From: Methylobacterium sp. J-088
Lineage (GTDB): Bacteria; Pseudomonadota; Alphaproteobacteria; Rhizobiales; Beijerinckiaceae
DNA length: 64,000 nucleotides
Assembly: GCF_022829295.1 (NCBI RefSeq)
Contig: NZ_JAKSYH010000057.1
Coordinates: forward strand, 1 to 64,000
Reading direction: 5' to 3'
Part shown: positions 27,805 to 37,789 of the stretch, in pieces
Numbering within the stretch: position 1 is the stretch's first letter
Layout of the letters: each line of letters begins with the position of its first letter
Notes under the pieces: generated by a model
What the model saw: only the letters and a program-made list of their open reading frames with translations
Told to the model about the DNA's origin: nothing
Database searches by the model: none
Program-made: the position numbers and the translations under genes

Positions 27805-27880
27805 GAAACGGCTATACGCAACCGACGCGGCGGTGGGGAGCGAAACCCGCGCCGCGTCCCTGTTTTTCCCGCATTCCCCA

Positions 27881-28306
27881 TCATGAACCCCGTGTTGAGG
27901 AAACCGTCAGGGGTCGCGAGGCGGCCCTCCGGCGCGCTTGTCCCTGTCGCTTGATCCGAAGGGTATCGGCCCGGCGCTGCGCCTCGGCGCGCCCGAGCAA
28001 CCGATCGAGAATACCGGTCTCGATGCGTTCGCCGGTGGCGCCATCCATGAGGCGGCGGATCCGGTCGACCCGGAAACCGCGATAGCCGCCCCGCCGGGCG
28101 TCAATGCCGCCGAGAAGGGTCCGGCCCTGTCCGAGCCTGAGTTCGCGCGCGTCGAGGGAACGGTTGCTCCAGGCACCGGACGCGTCCTCGTAGACGAAGT
28201 CGAAATGCCCACCGAGCGGCAGCGTCCGCCACGCGCCCGGACGCGCGTCGACGGGGGTAGCTCGGCCGACCCCGGATGGGAGAAAAGCGTTGTTGATCAT
28301 GGACAT
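27881..28306 (-). CDS. Small WYL-like domain protein
   Basis: This 141-residue protein (from ATG 28306, [12 protein letters not shown]) contains [18 protein letters not shown], a short LL segment and [15 protein letters not shown], which match the start and end of WYL domains found in ligand-sensing regulators. No helix-turn-helix part is present. Its C-terminus is basic ([15 protein letters not shown]), so it might bind nucleic acid. Upstream open frame to 28465 is probably not translated. Function unknown. Confidence 0.65.
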   Translation of the reverse strand: MSMINNAFLPSGVGRATPVDARPGAWRTLPLGGHFDFVYEDASGAWSNRSLDARELRLGQGRTLLGGIDARRGGYRGFRVDRIRRLMDGATGERIETGILDRLLGRAEAQRRADTLRIKRQGQARRRAASRPLTVSSTRGS

Positions 28307-28444
28307 GATATGGGGATTGCCGGGCCCGTCCGGTAGTGTGACGGGCGTCGCCGAAGCCGTTTCCCGAGGCGTCGGGTGCGGACCGCGCTTGACTTGGGGG
28401 GGCTCGCGTGAATGGTGCCGGCCTTCCCACAGAAGAAGCCCGTC

Positions 28445-30289
28445 ATGCATCGTTACCGTTCCCACACCTGCGGGGCGCTCCGCCCGTCCGATGTCGGGCA
28501 GGCCGTCCGCCTTTCAGGCTGGTGCCACCGCATCCGCGACCACGGCGGTGTGCTCTTCATCGATCTGCGCGATCATTACGGGCTGACGCAGTGCGTGATC
28601 GATTCCGATTCCCCGGCATTCAAAGCGGCTGATGCCGTGCGCTCGGAATGGGTTGTGCGGATCGATGGCCGCGTGCGGACCCGCCCGGCCGGCACCGAGA
28701 ACCCCGAGCTGCCGACCGGCGTCGTAGAAGTCTATATCGATGACCTGGAGGTGCTGGGCCCGGCGGGCGAGCTGCCGCTGCCGGTCTTCGGCGATCTGGA
28801 ATACCCGGAAGAGACGCGGCTGCGCTACCGCTTCCTCGACCTGCGCCGGGAGAAACTCCACGCGAACATCATGAAGCGCGGCGCGATCATCGATTCGCTC
28901 CGCCGCCGGATGCGCGACGGTGGCTTCTTCGAGTTTCAGACACCCATTCTCACGGCGTCGAGCCCGGAGGGCGCCCGCGACTATCTGGTGCCGTCGCGGG
29001 TCCATCCCGGCAAGTTTTACGCGCTGCCGCAGGCGCCGCAGCAGTTCAAACAGCTGACGATGATCGCGGGCTTCGACCGCTACTTCCAGATCGCGCCGTG
29101 CTTCCGCGACGAGGATGCCCGGGCCGACCGCTCGCCGGGTGAGTTCTACCAGCTCGATATCGAGATGAGCTTCGTCACCCAGGAGGATGTGTTCCAGGCG
29201 GTGGAGCCGGTTCTGCGCGGGGTGTTCGACGAATTCGCTGAAGGCAGGCGCGTCACGCAGGAATTTCCGCGGATCACCTATGCGGATTCGATGCTGAAAT
29301 TCGGTGTCGATAAGCCGGATCTGCGCAATCCGCTGATCATCGCCGACGTGACGGACTTGTTTGCCCGCGGAGACGTGGCCTTCAAGGCGTTCAAGGGTGT
29401 GATCGCCGGCGGCGGCGTGGTCCGGGCGATCCCGGCGACCGGGGCGGCGGCACAGTCGCGCTCGTTCTTCGACAGGCTGAACGACTGGGCGCGCTCCGAG
29501 GGTGCCCCTGGGCTCGGCTACGTCGTGTTCGAGGAGGAGAACGGGCAGCTCACCGGCAAGGGGCCGATCGCCAAGTTCATCCCGGCCGAGGTCCAGGCTC
29601 TGATCGCCGAGCGGGCCGGGGCCAAGGCGGGCGATGCGGTGTTCTTCTCCGCCGGCGTCGAGGGCAAGGCGGCCGGGCTCGCCGGCAAGGCGCGCATCCG
29701 CATCGGCGACGAGCTGGGCCTCTGCGACAAGGACCAGTACGCCTTCTGCTGGATCACCGACTTCCCGATGTACGAGTGGAGCGAGGAGGAGAAGCGGATC
29801 GATTTTTCGCACAATCCGTTCTCCATGCCGAACATCGATCGCGAAGAGTTCCTCGCGCTCGATCTCGAAGCACTGGCCTCAGAGGACGAGACCGGCGCCA
29901 ACACCAAGAAAATCCTCGGCATCAAGGCGTTCCAGTACGACATCGTCTGCAACGGGATCGAGCTGTCGTCCGGTGCGATCCGGAACCACCGTCCCGACGT
30001 GATGGAGAAGGCGTTCGCCATCGCGGGCTACGGCCGCGAGGTGCTTGAGGAGAAGTTCGGCGGCATGCTGAATGCGCTCCGCATGGGCGCCCCGCCGCAC
30101 GGTGGCATCGCGCCGGGTGTCGACCGCATCGTCATGCTCCTGTGCGACGAGCCGAACATCCGCGAGGTGGTGCTGTTCCCGATGAACCAGCGCGCCGAGG
30201 ATCTGATGATGGGCGCGCCCGCCGAGGCGACGCCCAAGCAGCTCCGTGAGCTGCATATCCGGCTCAACCTGCCCGAGAAGAAGGCCTAG
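28445..30289 (+). CDS. aspS: Aspartyl-tRNA synthetase
   Basis: AspRS charges tRNA with aspartate. The 614-residue class II enzyme starts at ATG 28445 ([19 protein letters not shown]) with an OB-fold anticodon domain, then motif 2 [19 protein letters not shown], the bacterial GAD insertion at about 290-420, and motif 3 [14 protein letters not shown]. With gatCAB in the same window, it may be the non-discriminating form that also charges tRNA-Asn, but that cannot be read from the sequence alone. Confidence 0.97.
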   Translation: MHRYRSHTCGALRPSDVGQAVRLSGWCHRIRDHGGVLFIDLRDHYGLTQCVIDSDSPAFKAADAVRSEWVVRIDGRVRTRPAGTENPELPTGVVEVYIDDLEVLGPAGELPLPVFGDLEYPEETRLRYRFLDLRREKLHANIMKRGAIIDSLRRRMRDGGFFEFQTPILTASSPEGARDYLVPSRVHPGKFYALPQAPQQFKQLTMIAGFDRYFQIAPCFRDEDARADRSPGEFYQLDIEMSFVTQEDVFQAVEPVLRGVFDEFAEGRRVTQEFPRITYADSMLKFGVDKPDLRNPLIIADVTDLFARGDVAFKAFKGVIAGGGVVRAIPATGAAAQSRSFFDRLNDWARSEGAPGLGYVVFEEENGQLTGKGPIAKFIPAEVQALIAERAGAKAGDAVFFSAGVEGKAAGLAGKARIRIGDELGLCDKDQYAFCWITDFPMYEWSEEEKRIDFSHNPFSMPNIDREEFLALDLEALASEDETGANTKKILGIKAFQYDIVCNGIELSSGAIRNHRPDVMEKAFAIAGYGREVLEEKFGGMLNALRMGAPPHGGIAPGVDRIVMLLCDEPNIREVVLFPMNQRAEDLMMGAPAEATPKQLRELHIRLNLPEKKA

Positions 30290-30299
30290 TCCGGCCGCG

Positions 30300-31172
30300 G
30301 TGCCGCGCCTCGTCGCCATCGTGGTTGCGCACGACAGCGCCGAGGTGCTGCCCGCCTGCCTTGCCGCGCTCGCCGGGCAGCATGTGCCGGCGATCGTGGT
30401 CGACAATGCCAGCCGGGATGCCTCCGCTGCCGTCGCGGAGGAAGCCGGCGCGCAGGTGATCCGCAACGCCCGCAACGAGGGCTACGGCCGCGCCAACAAC
30501 CGGGGCGTCCGGGCCGCGGTGACGGCGGAGCATGTCCTGATCGTCAACCCGGACGTGATCCTGCGTCCGGGGGCCGTCGATGCCCTGCTGGCGGCGGCCC
30601 GGGCCTGGCCGGATGCCGGCCTGCTGGCGCCGCGGCTGGTCGAGCCCGACGGGCGTTTCTTCTTCCAGGCGCGCTCGCTGCTCGCGCCCTATCTCACCAA
30701 TCCGGGCGGTCGCCGCGCGCTGCCGCAGGGCGATGCCTGCGCGCCATTCCTGTCCGGGGCCTGCCTGCTGATGCCGCGCCGCCTGTTCCTCGACCTCGGC
30801 GGCTTCGACGAGCGCATCTTCCTGTTCTACGAGGATGACGACCTGTGCCGGCGCGTCGCCGAGGCCGGTCATGCCCTCATCCACGTCCACGCCGCCGAGG
30901 CGCTGCACGGCCGCGGCCGTTCTTCGGCGCCCGAGCGGGGCCGCGTGTTCCGCACACGCTGGCATCAGGCATGGTCGCGGGCCTATGTCAGCCGGAAATA
31001 CGGCCTGCCCGATCCGAGCCTCGGGACCCTGCTGGCCAACCTGCCGAAGGCGCTGCTCTCGGCCCTGGTCCTGCGCCGGAGCGGGCTGGAACGCTATGGC
31101 GGCTCGGCGGCCGGCGCCTTCGCCGTCCTGCGCGGCCGCACCGCCCTGGCCCGCGAGGGCCTGCCCGAATGA
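30300..31172 (+). CDS. Family 2 glycosyltransferase
   Basis: This 290-residue enzyme likely transfers a sugar, probably deoxyhexose, to a surface polysaccharide. It has the GT-A start RLVAIVVAHDSAEVLPACLAA (first half), VDNASRDASAA, LIVNPDVILRPGAV as the Asp-x-Asp-type site, and GGFDERIFLFYEDDDLCRRV, typical of rhamnosyltransferase-like GT2 members. Start at GTG 30300 puts it 10 bases after aspS. Its stop overlaps the acyltransferase start (ATGA), so the two form a pair. Confidence 0.88.
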   Translation: MPRLVAIVVAHDSAEVLPACLAALAGQHVPAIVVDNASRDASAAVAEEAGAQVIRNARNEGYGRANNRGVRAAVTAEHVLIVNPDVILRPGAVDALLAAARAWPDAGLLAPRLVEPDGRFFFQARSLLAPYLTNPGGRRALPQGDACAPFLSGACLLMPRRLFLDLGGFDERIFLFYEDDDLCRRVAEAGHALIHVHAAEALHGRGRSSAPERGRVFRTRWHQAWSRAYVSRKYGLPDPSLGTLLANLPKALLSALVLRRSGLERYGGSAAGAFAVLRGRTALAREGLPE

Positions 31173-32245
31173 GCGCGCGGACCATCGCCGAGGTGCTCGG
31201 TGCCGGGCGCAACGGCTTCACCGGCCTGCGGCTGGCCCTGGCGGTCGCCGTGGTCGTATCCCACGCCTACAGCGTCGCGACCGGAGCCGCTGGGGACGAG
31301 CCCCTGGCCCGGTTCACCGGCTACACGTTGGGCGAGCACGCGGTGAACGGCTTCTTCGCCGTGTCGGGCTTCCTCGTGACGATGAGCTGCGACCGGCGCG
31401 GGATCCGGGACTATGCGCTGGCCCGGAGCTTACGGATCCTGCCCGGGCTGGTGGCCGCGACCCTGGTCGTCTCCTTGGGCCTCGGCGCGGCGCTGACCCG
31501 CCTGCCCGTCTCCGAGTATTGGCGCGATCCGGGCCTGTGGGCGTTCGTCCGCGGGACGTTGACGACCTTCAAGAGCAACGCCGCCCTCCCCGGCGTGTTC
31601 GAGGCCAGCCCGTACCGGGCGCCGTTGGGCACGGTCTGGACGCTGAAATACGAGGTGCTGTGCTATCTCGGCGTTCTCGTTGCCGCCCTGGGCGGTCTGC
31701 TCCGACGGCGCTGGTCGGCCCTGGTGGTCGTCGCGGCGCTCGCGCTGGCGCTGACCATCGTGGGCGGCCTGCGGGGTTCCGACCTGCCCAAGGGCACCGA
31801 GACCGCCCTGCGCCTGCCCCTGATCTTCGCGGCTGGCGCGTGCCTCTATCTCTGGCGCGAGCGCCTGCGGATCCCCGGGGCCGCCCTCGGCTGCCTCGCC
31901 TTCGGGGCCTGCATCCTCGTTCGAACGCCGGCCTATCCGGCCCTGCTGTTCCTGGCGGAAGCCTACGGCGTGGTCTGGCTCGCCCTCGGTCCCCTGGCGC
32001 GGGGCGTGTTCGATCCACCGGCGGACCTGTCCTACGGGGTCTATCTCTACGGCTGGCCGATCCAGCAGACCCTGCACGCGCTCTGGCCGGAGATTTCGGG
32101 ACCCGCGCTGCTGGCCCCTGCCCTCGCGGCGACGCTGCCGGTGGCGGCCCTGTCCTGGTACGGGATCGAGCGGCCCGCCCTGGCGCTCAAGGCGCGGGCG
32201 CTGGGGCGACGACGCCTCGGCACGATCGAACCGGCGGGGCCGTGA
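31169..32245 (+). CDS. Acyltransferase 3 family membrane protein
   Basis: This 358-residue inner-membrane protein has about ten hydrophobic segments and the acyltransferase-3 opening NGFTGLRLALAVAVVVSHAYS with its key His, plus GFFAVSGFLVTMSCDRR. Members O-acylate sugars of exopolysaccharide or lipopolysaccharide. Being coupled to a glycosyltransferase suggests it modifies the same glycan. It starts at ATG 31169. Confidence 0.9.
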   Translation: MSARTIAEVLGAGRNGFTGLRLALAVAVVVSHAYSVATGAAGDEPLARFTGYTLGEHAVNGFFAVSGFLVTMSCDRRGIRDYALARSLRILPGLVAATLVVSLGLGAALTRLPVSEYWRDPGLWAFVRGTLTTFKSNAALPGVFEASPYRAPLGTVWTLKYEVLCYLGVLVAALGGLLRRRWSALVVVAALALALTIVGGLRGSDLPKGTETALRLPLIFAAGACLYLWRERLRIPGAALGCLAFGACILVRTPAYPALLFLAEAYGVVWLALGPLARGVFDPPADLSYGVYLYGWPIQQTLHALWPEISGPALLAPALAATLPVAALSWYGIERPALALKARALGRRRLGTIEPAGP

Positions 32246-32571
32246 CGGATCCCGACAGGCTGCTCCCGCCCGCCGAAGCCTTGACGTTGGCGGCAACGCT
32301 GCTGGAGGCCCAGGGCTTCACGATCGTCGCCCGGAACGAGCGCGGCGACAGCTTTTACCTCGCGCGTCCGGACCAGGACGCGACCCTTCGCCTGTCCAAT
32401 CATGCGCGTCGGCCGCGGCAGCGGCGGAACCATCCCGAGGTCGTGACGAGTCTTGTGGTGGCGACTCCGAAGCGGCCGAGCCAGCTCAGAGTGATGATCA
32501 CCGCGGCGCTGCGAGATTTCGCGGCTTGCACATTCAGAGCTGCGGCCAGGAAGCTGCCAGCGCAAAAATAG
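32242..32571 (+). CDS. Small basic protein of unknown function
   Basis: This 109-residue frame begins at GTG 32242 overlapping the acyltransferase stop (GTGA). It reads as a real domain in its first half (ALTLAATLLEAQGFTIVARN and GDSFYLARPDQDATLRLSNH) and becomes strongly basic later (ARRPRQRRNHPEV). The sequence hints at a small alpha/beta fold. No family recognised. Confidence 0.6.
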   Translation: MTDPDRLLPPAEALTLAATLLEAQGFTIVARNERGDSFYLARPDQDATLRLSNHARRPRQRRNHPEVVTSLVVATPKRPSQLRVMITAALRDFAACTFRAAARKLPAQK

Positions 32572-32633
32572 GAAAATCTTGACAAAACATGCCGCCGCGG
32601 ATAGGTTTTTTTGTCCAAGCGGAGGTGGGGCGG

Positions 32634-33680
32634 ATGTCACGACTGACCAATGATCGTCACGCTCAGGACGTCGCGGCCCTCCGCACCGAGCTCGCTGGCC
32701 TCGCCGTCGGCGTCAAGCTGATCCGGCTTGAGTGCGTTTTGAGCCGCAAATACCGAGCTGATCAGCCGCGCGCGCCAGCTGGCCAGTCCGATGGCGGCCG
32801 TTGGCTTCCGGAGGGCACCGGGGGTGGATCCCAGGCCCAGTCGCAAACGGAAGACGCTGTCCTCGAAGATGGATCGCGGGTTCTTTCGATCCGGATTCGG
32901 GCCCAACCGCATACGGACTGGGACGAGCAACACACGGTCACCGGACCGGATGGGACGCGAACGGTCTTCGAGACCTCAGGTCTTACGCAGACGATCCGTG
33001 ATGGTGATAGCAACGAGATCCTGGCTCGAAATCTCCTCACACAGGATGGAGCGGAACCGGAAGCCTTCGTCCAACTGGCCCGGGGTCGGCCACGCCCGTC
33101 AGACGAACTGGCGCGGCGATTCCCGAAGACACTCGAGGCAGCGGAATCACTCTTCTCGGTTCTGTCTGGGCGGAATACCAGCGATCGAAAGGCTATCTTC
33201 GCTGCTCCCGCGAGCGAGTATATCCCGGGGGATGCTTACAACGATCCAGCCATGTGGGTTGGGGCAGTAGGGCAGACTGAGTTGGACCAGTTGTGCCCTC
33301 GTAACAGGGAGGTGCAGGCTATAGCGGACGCGGTCGCTGCAGGTGTCAAAGCCTCTGGTAATTACTTCGGTGGGCAGGATTTCGGCAACAAAGTGCATGC
33401 TGGCATTGCGGGCGTCATAAATGCCCGGAAAGACCCGAATCTCGTTGCCGAGACATCTTTCGATGCCACGACCGGCACGGATGCGAAATATGGCGCGCGG
33501 GGATCGATTCGGCTTGACGTGCTTGAGCGCTCGCAGCCATCAACTGTCTGTGTCTATGATCACAAGGCCGGGAATGCGTATCTTAGAGGGCCACGGTCAG
33601 TCGATATTGCTACTGTTGTGCAAAGACGTTATCCGGGCGCCCTACGTTATATTCTTATTCAGATCGAGCCGATGGTATGA
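32634..33680 (+). CDS. Candidate polymorphic-toxin-like nuclease
   Basis: This 348-residue protein starts at ATG 32634 behind GGAGGT. Residues 45-57 read PRAPAGQSDGGRW, a motif seen near the N-terminus of many phage-linked and toxin-like proteins of Rhizobiales. The C-terminal 100 residues contain Glu273, IRLDVL (Asp295) and YDHKAG (Asp309, Lys311), the layout of a PD-(D/E)XK nuclease, followed by a basic helix (VVQRRYPGALRY). There is no signal peptide. The next gene overlaps by ATGA and may encode the immunity protein. Toxin function is inference; a defence nuclease or phage remnant is also possible. Confidence 0.7.
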   Translation: MSRLTNDRHAQDVAALRTELAGLAVGVKLIRLECVLSRKYRADQPRAPAGQSDGGRWLPEGTGGGSQAQSQTEDAVLEDGSRVLSIRIRAQPHTDWDEQHTVTGPDGTRTVFETSGLTQTIRDGDSNEILARNLLTQDGAEPEAFVQLARGRPRPSDELARRFPKTLEAAESLFSVLSGRNTSDRKAIFAAPASEYIPGDAYNDPAMWVGAVGQTELDQLCPRNREVQAIADAVAAGVKASGNYFGGQDFGNKVHAGIAGVINARKDPNLVAETSFDATTGTDAKYGARGSIRLDVLERSQPSTVCVYDHKAGNAYLRGPRSVDIATVVQRRYPGALRYILIQIEPMV

Positions 33681-34360
33681 CCAGCGCTCGTCAAGTTCGA
33701 CCGATCTTCGACGCTTTGAAAACCAAGCACCCGTATCTCGTGCAGATCGGGAATCGTTTCGCAATTAAAAATCCAGTTCATCATATTGCGCTTGGCATAT
33801 TCATCGAGCGGACTTCTGATCCAAATTGTTGCTCGCCGAGATTGTTTATGACTGCGCTATATTTTGCGGGCTTGCCCGGGGCTATTGCTATTGGTACATA
33901 CTTCGAATATTTAAGTAGATCCCCAACATCAGCGGAGAAGTTCTGGCTCTGGTCCGACCCCACGATGATACCGGAGGCCATCGCGGTCTTGGACTCCGTG
34001 GCACTTCCGAAGCTGGCGCTCTATGGGACGCCAGAAAGCTACGCGACTCTGCCGTCGCGGCCACATTGGGTCTACGACGAGCCGTACGAGGACCGTATGA
34101 TCGTCCATATCGCGGCCGGCAAGCTCGACGCCGCGCGAGCGATCAGGCACGAACGACAGCCGTGGCATGCCGGCAAGTCGTTCCCGCCGGGATCGCGCGC
34201 GCATCGCTGGCAGACGCAGCTTGCCGCCGTGGAAGAACCCCTCATGGCCGGCGACCGCCCGGCGCTGGCCAAGATCCTGCACGATTGGGAGGCGGCCAAC
34301 GTTCGCGGGACGGAGCTGGAGCCCTACTGGGAACCCACCCCATTCCCGCTGGAGCGATGA
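33677..34360 (+). CDS. Possible immunity protein for the upstream nuclease
   Basis: This 227-residue protein overlaps the previous gene by ATGA and so is probably co-translated. I recognise no domain. The first half (to about 34050) is much lower in GC than the genome and has codons such as ATA and TTA-like choices; the second half returns to high GC. It has a hydrophobic LFMTALYFAGLPGAIAIGTY stretch that might be buried rather than membrane. Adjacent placement suggests an immunity role. Confidence 0.7.
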   Translation: MTSARQVRPIFDALKTKHPYLVQIGNRFAIKNPVHHIALGIFIERTSDPNCCSPRLFMTALYFAGLPGAIAIGTYFEYLSRSPTSAEKFWLWSDPTMIPEAIAVLDSVALPKLALYGTPESYATLPSRPHWVYDEPYEDRMIVHIAAGKLDAARAIRHERQPWHAGKSFPPGSRAHRWQTQLAAVEEPLMAGDRPALAKILHDWEAANVRGTELEPYWEPTPFPLER

Positions 34361-34373
34361 GCCCGGTAGAATC

Positions 34374-34628
34374 TCATTCTGCGTCCGCTGCATCACGCAG
34401 ATAGGGCTCCACCGGGCCCTTCAGCTTCACCGTCATCGGGTTGCCGGCGCGGTCGAGGGTCTTGCCGGCCGAGAGGCGCACCCAGCCCTCGCTCACGCAG
34501 TACTCCTCGACATTGGTCTTCTCGACGCCCTTGAACCGGATGCCGATGCCGCGCTCCAGCAGGGCCGCGTCGTAATACGGACTGTCCGGGTTGACCGAGA
34601 GACGGTCAGGCAGCGCGGGATCGGACAT
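34374..34628 (-). CDS. DUF3297 family protein
   Basis: This 84-residue protein matches the DUF3297 family, small cytosolic proteins common in Proteobacteria: PDRLSVNPDSPYYDAALLER, IGIRFKGVEKTNVEEYCVSE and GNPMTVKLKGPVEPYL. No biochemical function is known to me. It lies convergent to the low-GC gene. Confidence 0.9.
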   Translation of the reverse strand: MSDPALPDRLSVNPDSPYYDAALLERGIGIRFKGVEKTNVEEYCVSEGWVRLSAGKTLDRAGNPMTVKLKGPVEPYLRDAADAE

Positions 34629-34672
34629 GGGCGAGCTCCAGGTTGGGCGTCAGCGGCGAAGAGGACCGCGGA

Positions 34673-35314
34673 TTACGAAATCCCCCGCCCCGCCGCAACG
34701 CTGCCCGCGTCCGCCCCGAGGGTTGCCAGGAGGGCGGCCACGTCGCCGCTCTGCAGCAGCGGCACGAGCCGCGTCACCGCCGCGTGCGGCAGGTCCCACC
34801 ACGCCGCCGCCAGCAGGGCCTCGACGGTCGCCGCGTCGAACCGATGCCGCACGACCCGCGCCGGGTTGCCCGCCACCACCGCGTAGGCGGGCACATCGCG
34901 GGTCACCACGGCGCGGGCGGCCACCACGGCGCCGGGCCCGAGGGTGACGCCCGACAGGATCATGCAGCCCGAGCCCAGCCAGACATCGTGGCCGATCACC
35001 ACGTCGCCCCGGGAGGCGTGGAAATCCTCCGGCGCCCGCGCGTCCGGAAACAGCCCGCGCATCGCGGCGAACGGATAGGTGGACGCCCAGTCGAGCCGAT
35101 GGTCGCCGCCGAGCAGGATCTCGACCTTGTCGGCAATGGAACAATAGCGGCCGATCGTCAGCCGCCGGCCGCTTTCCGGAAAGCGGACCTTTGGACGCCC
35201 ATACGAGTAGGCGCCTATGGAGAAGCCGTAGGCCCTCGCCAGCTTGGCGAGGTGGATCCGCGTCTCGTTGTGCGGGTTGCGCCCCCTGCGCAGCCGGTGC
35301 AACAGACCGGTCAA
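34673..35314 (-). CDS. Hexapeptide-repeat O-acetyltransferase (CatB-like)
   Basis: This roughly 213-residue protein is a left-handed beta-helix acetyltransferase of the CatB/VatD type. Signs are [39 protein letters not shown] with a likely catalytic His in GGDHR, and [18 protein letters not shown]. Such enzymes acetylate sugars or antibiotics; the target is unknown. No ATG is suitably placed, so TTG 35314 is my best start, with low certainty. It diverges from maeB. Confidence 0.82.
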   Translation of the reverse strand: MTGLLHRLRRGRNPHNETRIHLAKLARAYGFSIGAYSYGRPKVRFPESGRRLTIGRYCSIADKVEILLGGDHRLDWASTYPFAAMRGLFPDARAPEDFHASRGDVVIGHDVWLGSGCMILSGVTLGPGAVVAARAVVTRDVPAYAVVAGNPARVVRHRFDAATVEALLAAAWWDLPHAAVTRLVPLLQSGDVAALLATLGADAGSVAAGRGIS

Positions 35315-35380
35315 GACGCGAGCCTGCGCGATGCGCGACCGCGTCGTCCTCGGTGAAAAAGGTGAGCGGGAGCGTGGGCG

Positions 35381-37708
35381 ATGGCCGATAACATGTCCGA
35401 GGACCTCAAGGCCGGGGCGCTCGTCTACCACCGCCTGCCCAAGCCCGGGAAGCTCGAGATCCAGGCGACGAAGCCGCTGGGCAACCAGCGCGACCTCGCG
35501 CTGGCCTATTCGCCCGGCGTCGCGGCCGCCTGCATGGCGATCCACGACGACCCGCAGCAGGCCGCCGACCTCACGATCCGCCAGAACCTCGTGGCGGTGC
35601 TCACCAACGGCACGGCCGTGCTGGGTCTCGGCGACATCGGACCGCTGGCCTCCAAGCCCGTGATGGAGGGCAAGGCGGTCCTGTTCAAGAAGTTCGCCGG
35701 CATCGACGTGTTCGACATCGAGGTCGACCAGAAGGACGTGTCCAAGCTCGTCGACGTGGTCTGCGCCCTGGAGCCGACCTTCGGTGGCATCAACCTGGAG
35801 GACATCAAGGCGCCGGAATGCTTCGAGGTCGAGGAGCAGTGCCGCGCCCGGATGAACATCCCGGTCTTCCACGACGACCAGCACGGCACCGCGATCATCG
35901 TGGCGGCGGCGGTCCTCAACGGGCTGGAACTCGCCGGCAAGAAGCTGTCCGACGTCCGGATCGTCACGTCGGGCGCGGGCGCTGCGGCGCTCGCCTGCCT
36001 CAACCTGCTCGTGTCGCTCGGCGCGACCCGTGAGAACATCACGATCACCGACATCAAGGGCGTGGTCTACAAGGGCCGCCCCGAGCTGATGGATCGCTGG
36101 AAGGACGTCTTCGCCCAGGAGACCGAGAAGCGGACCCTGGCCGAGGTGATCCCGGGGGCTGACGTGTTCATCGGCCTCTCGGCCGGCGGCGTCCTGAAGC
36201 CGGAATATCTCCGGGAGATGGCCGAGAAGCCGCTCATCATGGCGCTGGCCAACCCCTATCCCGAGATCATGCCGGAGCTCGCCGAGCAGGAGCGGCCGGA
36301 CGCGATGATCTGCACCGGCCGGTCGGATTTCCCGAACCAGGTCAACAACGTCCTGTGCTTCCCCTACATCTTCCGCGGCGCGCTGGATGTCGGCGCCCAC
36401 AAGATCAACGAGGAGATGAAGAAGGCGGCCGTGAAGGCGATCGCCGGCCTCGCCCACGAGACCACCTCGGACGTGGTCGCCCGGGCCTATGGCGGCGAGG
36501 CGCGGCCGTTCGGGCCGAAATCGCTGATCCCGAGCCCGTTCGACCCGCGGCTGATCCTGCGCATTGCCCCCGCGGTCGCCAAGGCGGCGATGGATTCGGG
36601 CGTGGCCGGCCGGCCGCTCGCGGATCTCGACGCCTATACCGACAGCCTCGACCGGTTCGTCCACCGGTCCGGCCTGATCATGAAGCCGCTGTTCTCCAAG
36701 GCGAAGGCCGAGCGCAAGCGGGTGATCTACGCCGAAGGCGAAGACGAGCGCGTGCTCCGCGCCGTCCAGGCGATCGTCGAGGACAAGGTCGCGTTCCCGA
36801 TCCTGGTCGGCCGGCCGCGGGTGGTGGAGACCCGTCTGAAGCGGTTCGGACTGTCGATCGAGCACGGCCGCGACTTCGAGCTGATCGACCCCGAAGACGA
36901 TCCCCGCTACCGCGCCTACGTGCAGACTTACCTCGATGTCGCGGGCCGGCGCGGCATCACGCCGGATGCGGCGCGCACGCTGGTGCGCACCAACAACACG
37001 GTGATCGGTGCCATCGCGGTCCGCCGCGGCGAGGCGGATGCGCTGATCTGCGGCCTGGAGGGCCGGTTCGAGACGCGGTTGCGCATCATCCGCGACGTGA
37101 TCGGACTCGCGCCCGGCGTGAAGCAATGCGCAGCCATGAGCTTGGTGGTCACCCATACGGGCGCCTACTTCCTGGCCGACACCCATGTCCGCCCGAACCC
37201 GACCGCCGAGGAGATCGCCGACGTGGCGCAGGCCTGTGCGAACCACGTGAGCCGGTTCGGGCTGACGCCGAAGATCGCGCTGCTCAGCCACTCGGATTTC
37301 GGCCAGTCGGATTCGGACTCCGCCATCAAGATGCGTGACGCCCTGGCGCTCCTGCAGACGCGCGATCCGGACCTGATCGTCGATGGTGAGATGCAGGCGG
37401 ATTCGGCGCTCTCCGAGATGGTCCGGGACCGGGTGCTGCCGGGCTCGCGCCTGAAGGGTGCGGCGAATGTCCTGATCTTCCCGAACCTCGATGCGGCCAA
37501 CATCGCGTTCCAGTTCGCTAAGGTGATGGCGGACGCCCTGCCGGTCGGCCCCCTGCTGATCGGACCGGCCAAGCCCGCCCACATCCTCACCCCCTCGGTG
37601 ACCGCCCGCGGCATCGTCAACGTCACGGCCGCCGCGGTGGTCGAGGCACAGTCGGACGAGGCTCCGCCCAAGCCCGAGGAGGCCGGGGTCGGGATGATCT
37701 CCGCGTAA
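35381..37708 (+). CDS. maeB: NADP-dependent malic enzyme (MaeB)
   Basis: MaeB decarboxylates malate to pyruvate, making NADPH. The 775-residue protein joins a malic-enzyme part (about 1-430; [47 protein letters not shown]) to a phosphotransacetylase-like part (about 440-760; [31 protein letters not shown]). The C-terminal domain usually only regulates. ATG 35381 is used. Confidence 0.95.
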   Translation: MADNMSEDLKAGALVYHRLPKPGKLEIQATKPLGNQRDLALAYSPGVAAACMAIHDDPQQAADLTIRQNLVAVLTNGTAVLGLGDIGPLASKPVMEGKAVLFKKFAGIDVFDIEVDQKDVSKLVDVVCALEPTFGGINLEDIKAPECFEVEEQCRARMNIPVFHDDQHGTAIIVAAAVLNGLELAGKKLSDVRIVTSGAGAAALACLNLLVSLGATRENITITDIKGVVYKGRPELMDRWKDVFAQETEKRTLAEVIPGADVFIGLSAGGVLKPEYLREMAEKPLIMALANPYPEIMPELAEQERPDAMICTGRSDFPNQVNNVLCFPYIFRGALDVGAHKINEEMKKAAVKAIAGLAHETTSDVVARAYGGEARPFGPKSLIPSPFDPRLILRIAPAVAKAAMDSGVAGRPLADLDAYTDSLDRFVHRSGLIMKPLFSKAKAERKRVIYAEGEDERVLRAVQAIVEDKVAFPILVGRPRVVETRLKRFGLSIEHGRDFELIDPEDDPRYRAYVQTYLDVAGRRGITPDAARTLVRTNNTVIGAIAVRRGEADALICGLEGRFETRLRIIRDVIGLAPGVKQCAAMSLVVTHTGAYFLADTHVRPNPTAEEIADVAQACANHVSRFGLTPKIALLSHSDFGQSDSDSAIKMRDALALLQTRDPDLIVDGEMQADSALSEMVRDRVLPGSRLKGAANVLIFPNLDAANIAFQFAKVMADALPVGPLLIGPAKPAHILTPSVTARGIVNVTAAAVVEAQSDEAPPKPEEAGVGMISA

Positions 37709-37789
37709 GGATCTCCGGCGGCGGCCACCAGCGTGGCCGTCGAATTGCTTGACCGCTTCCGGGAATCGACACCACCGGAAGCGGACATC

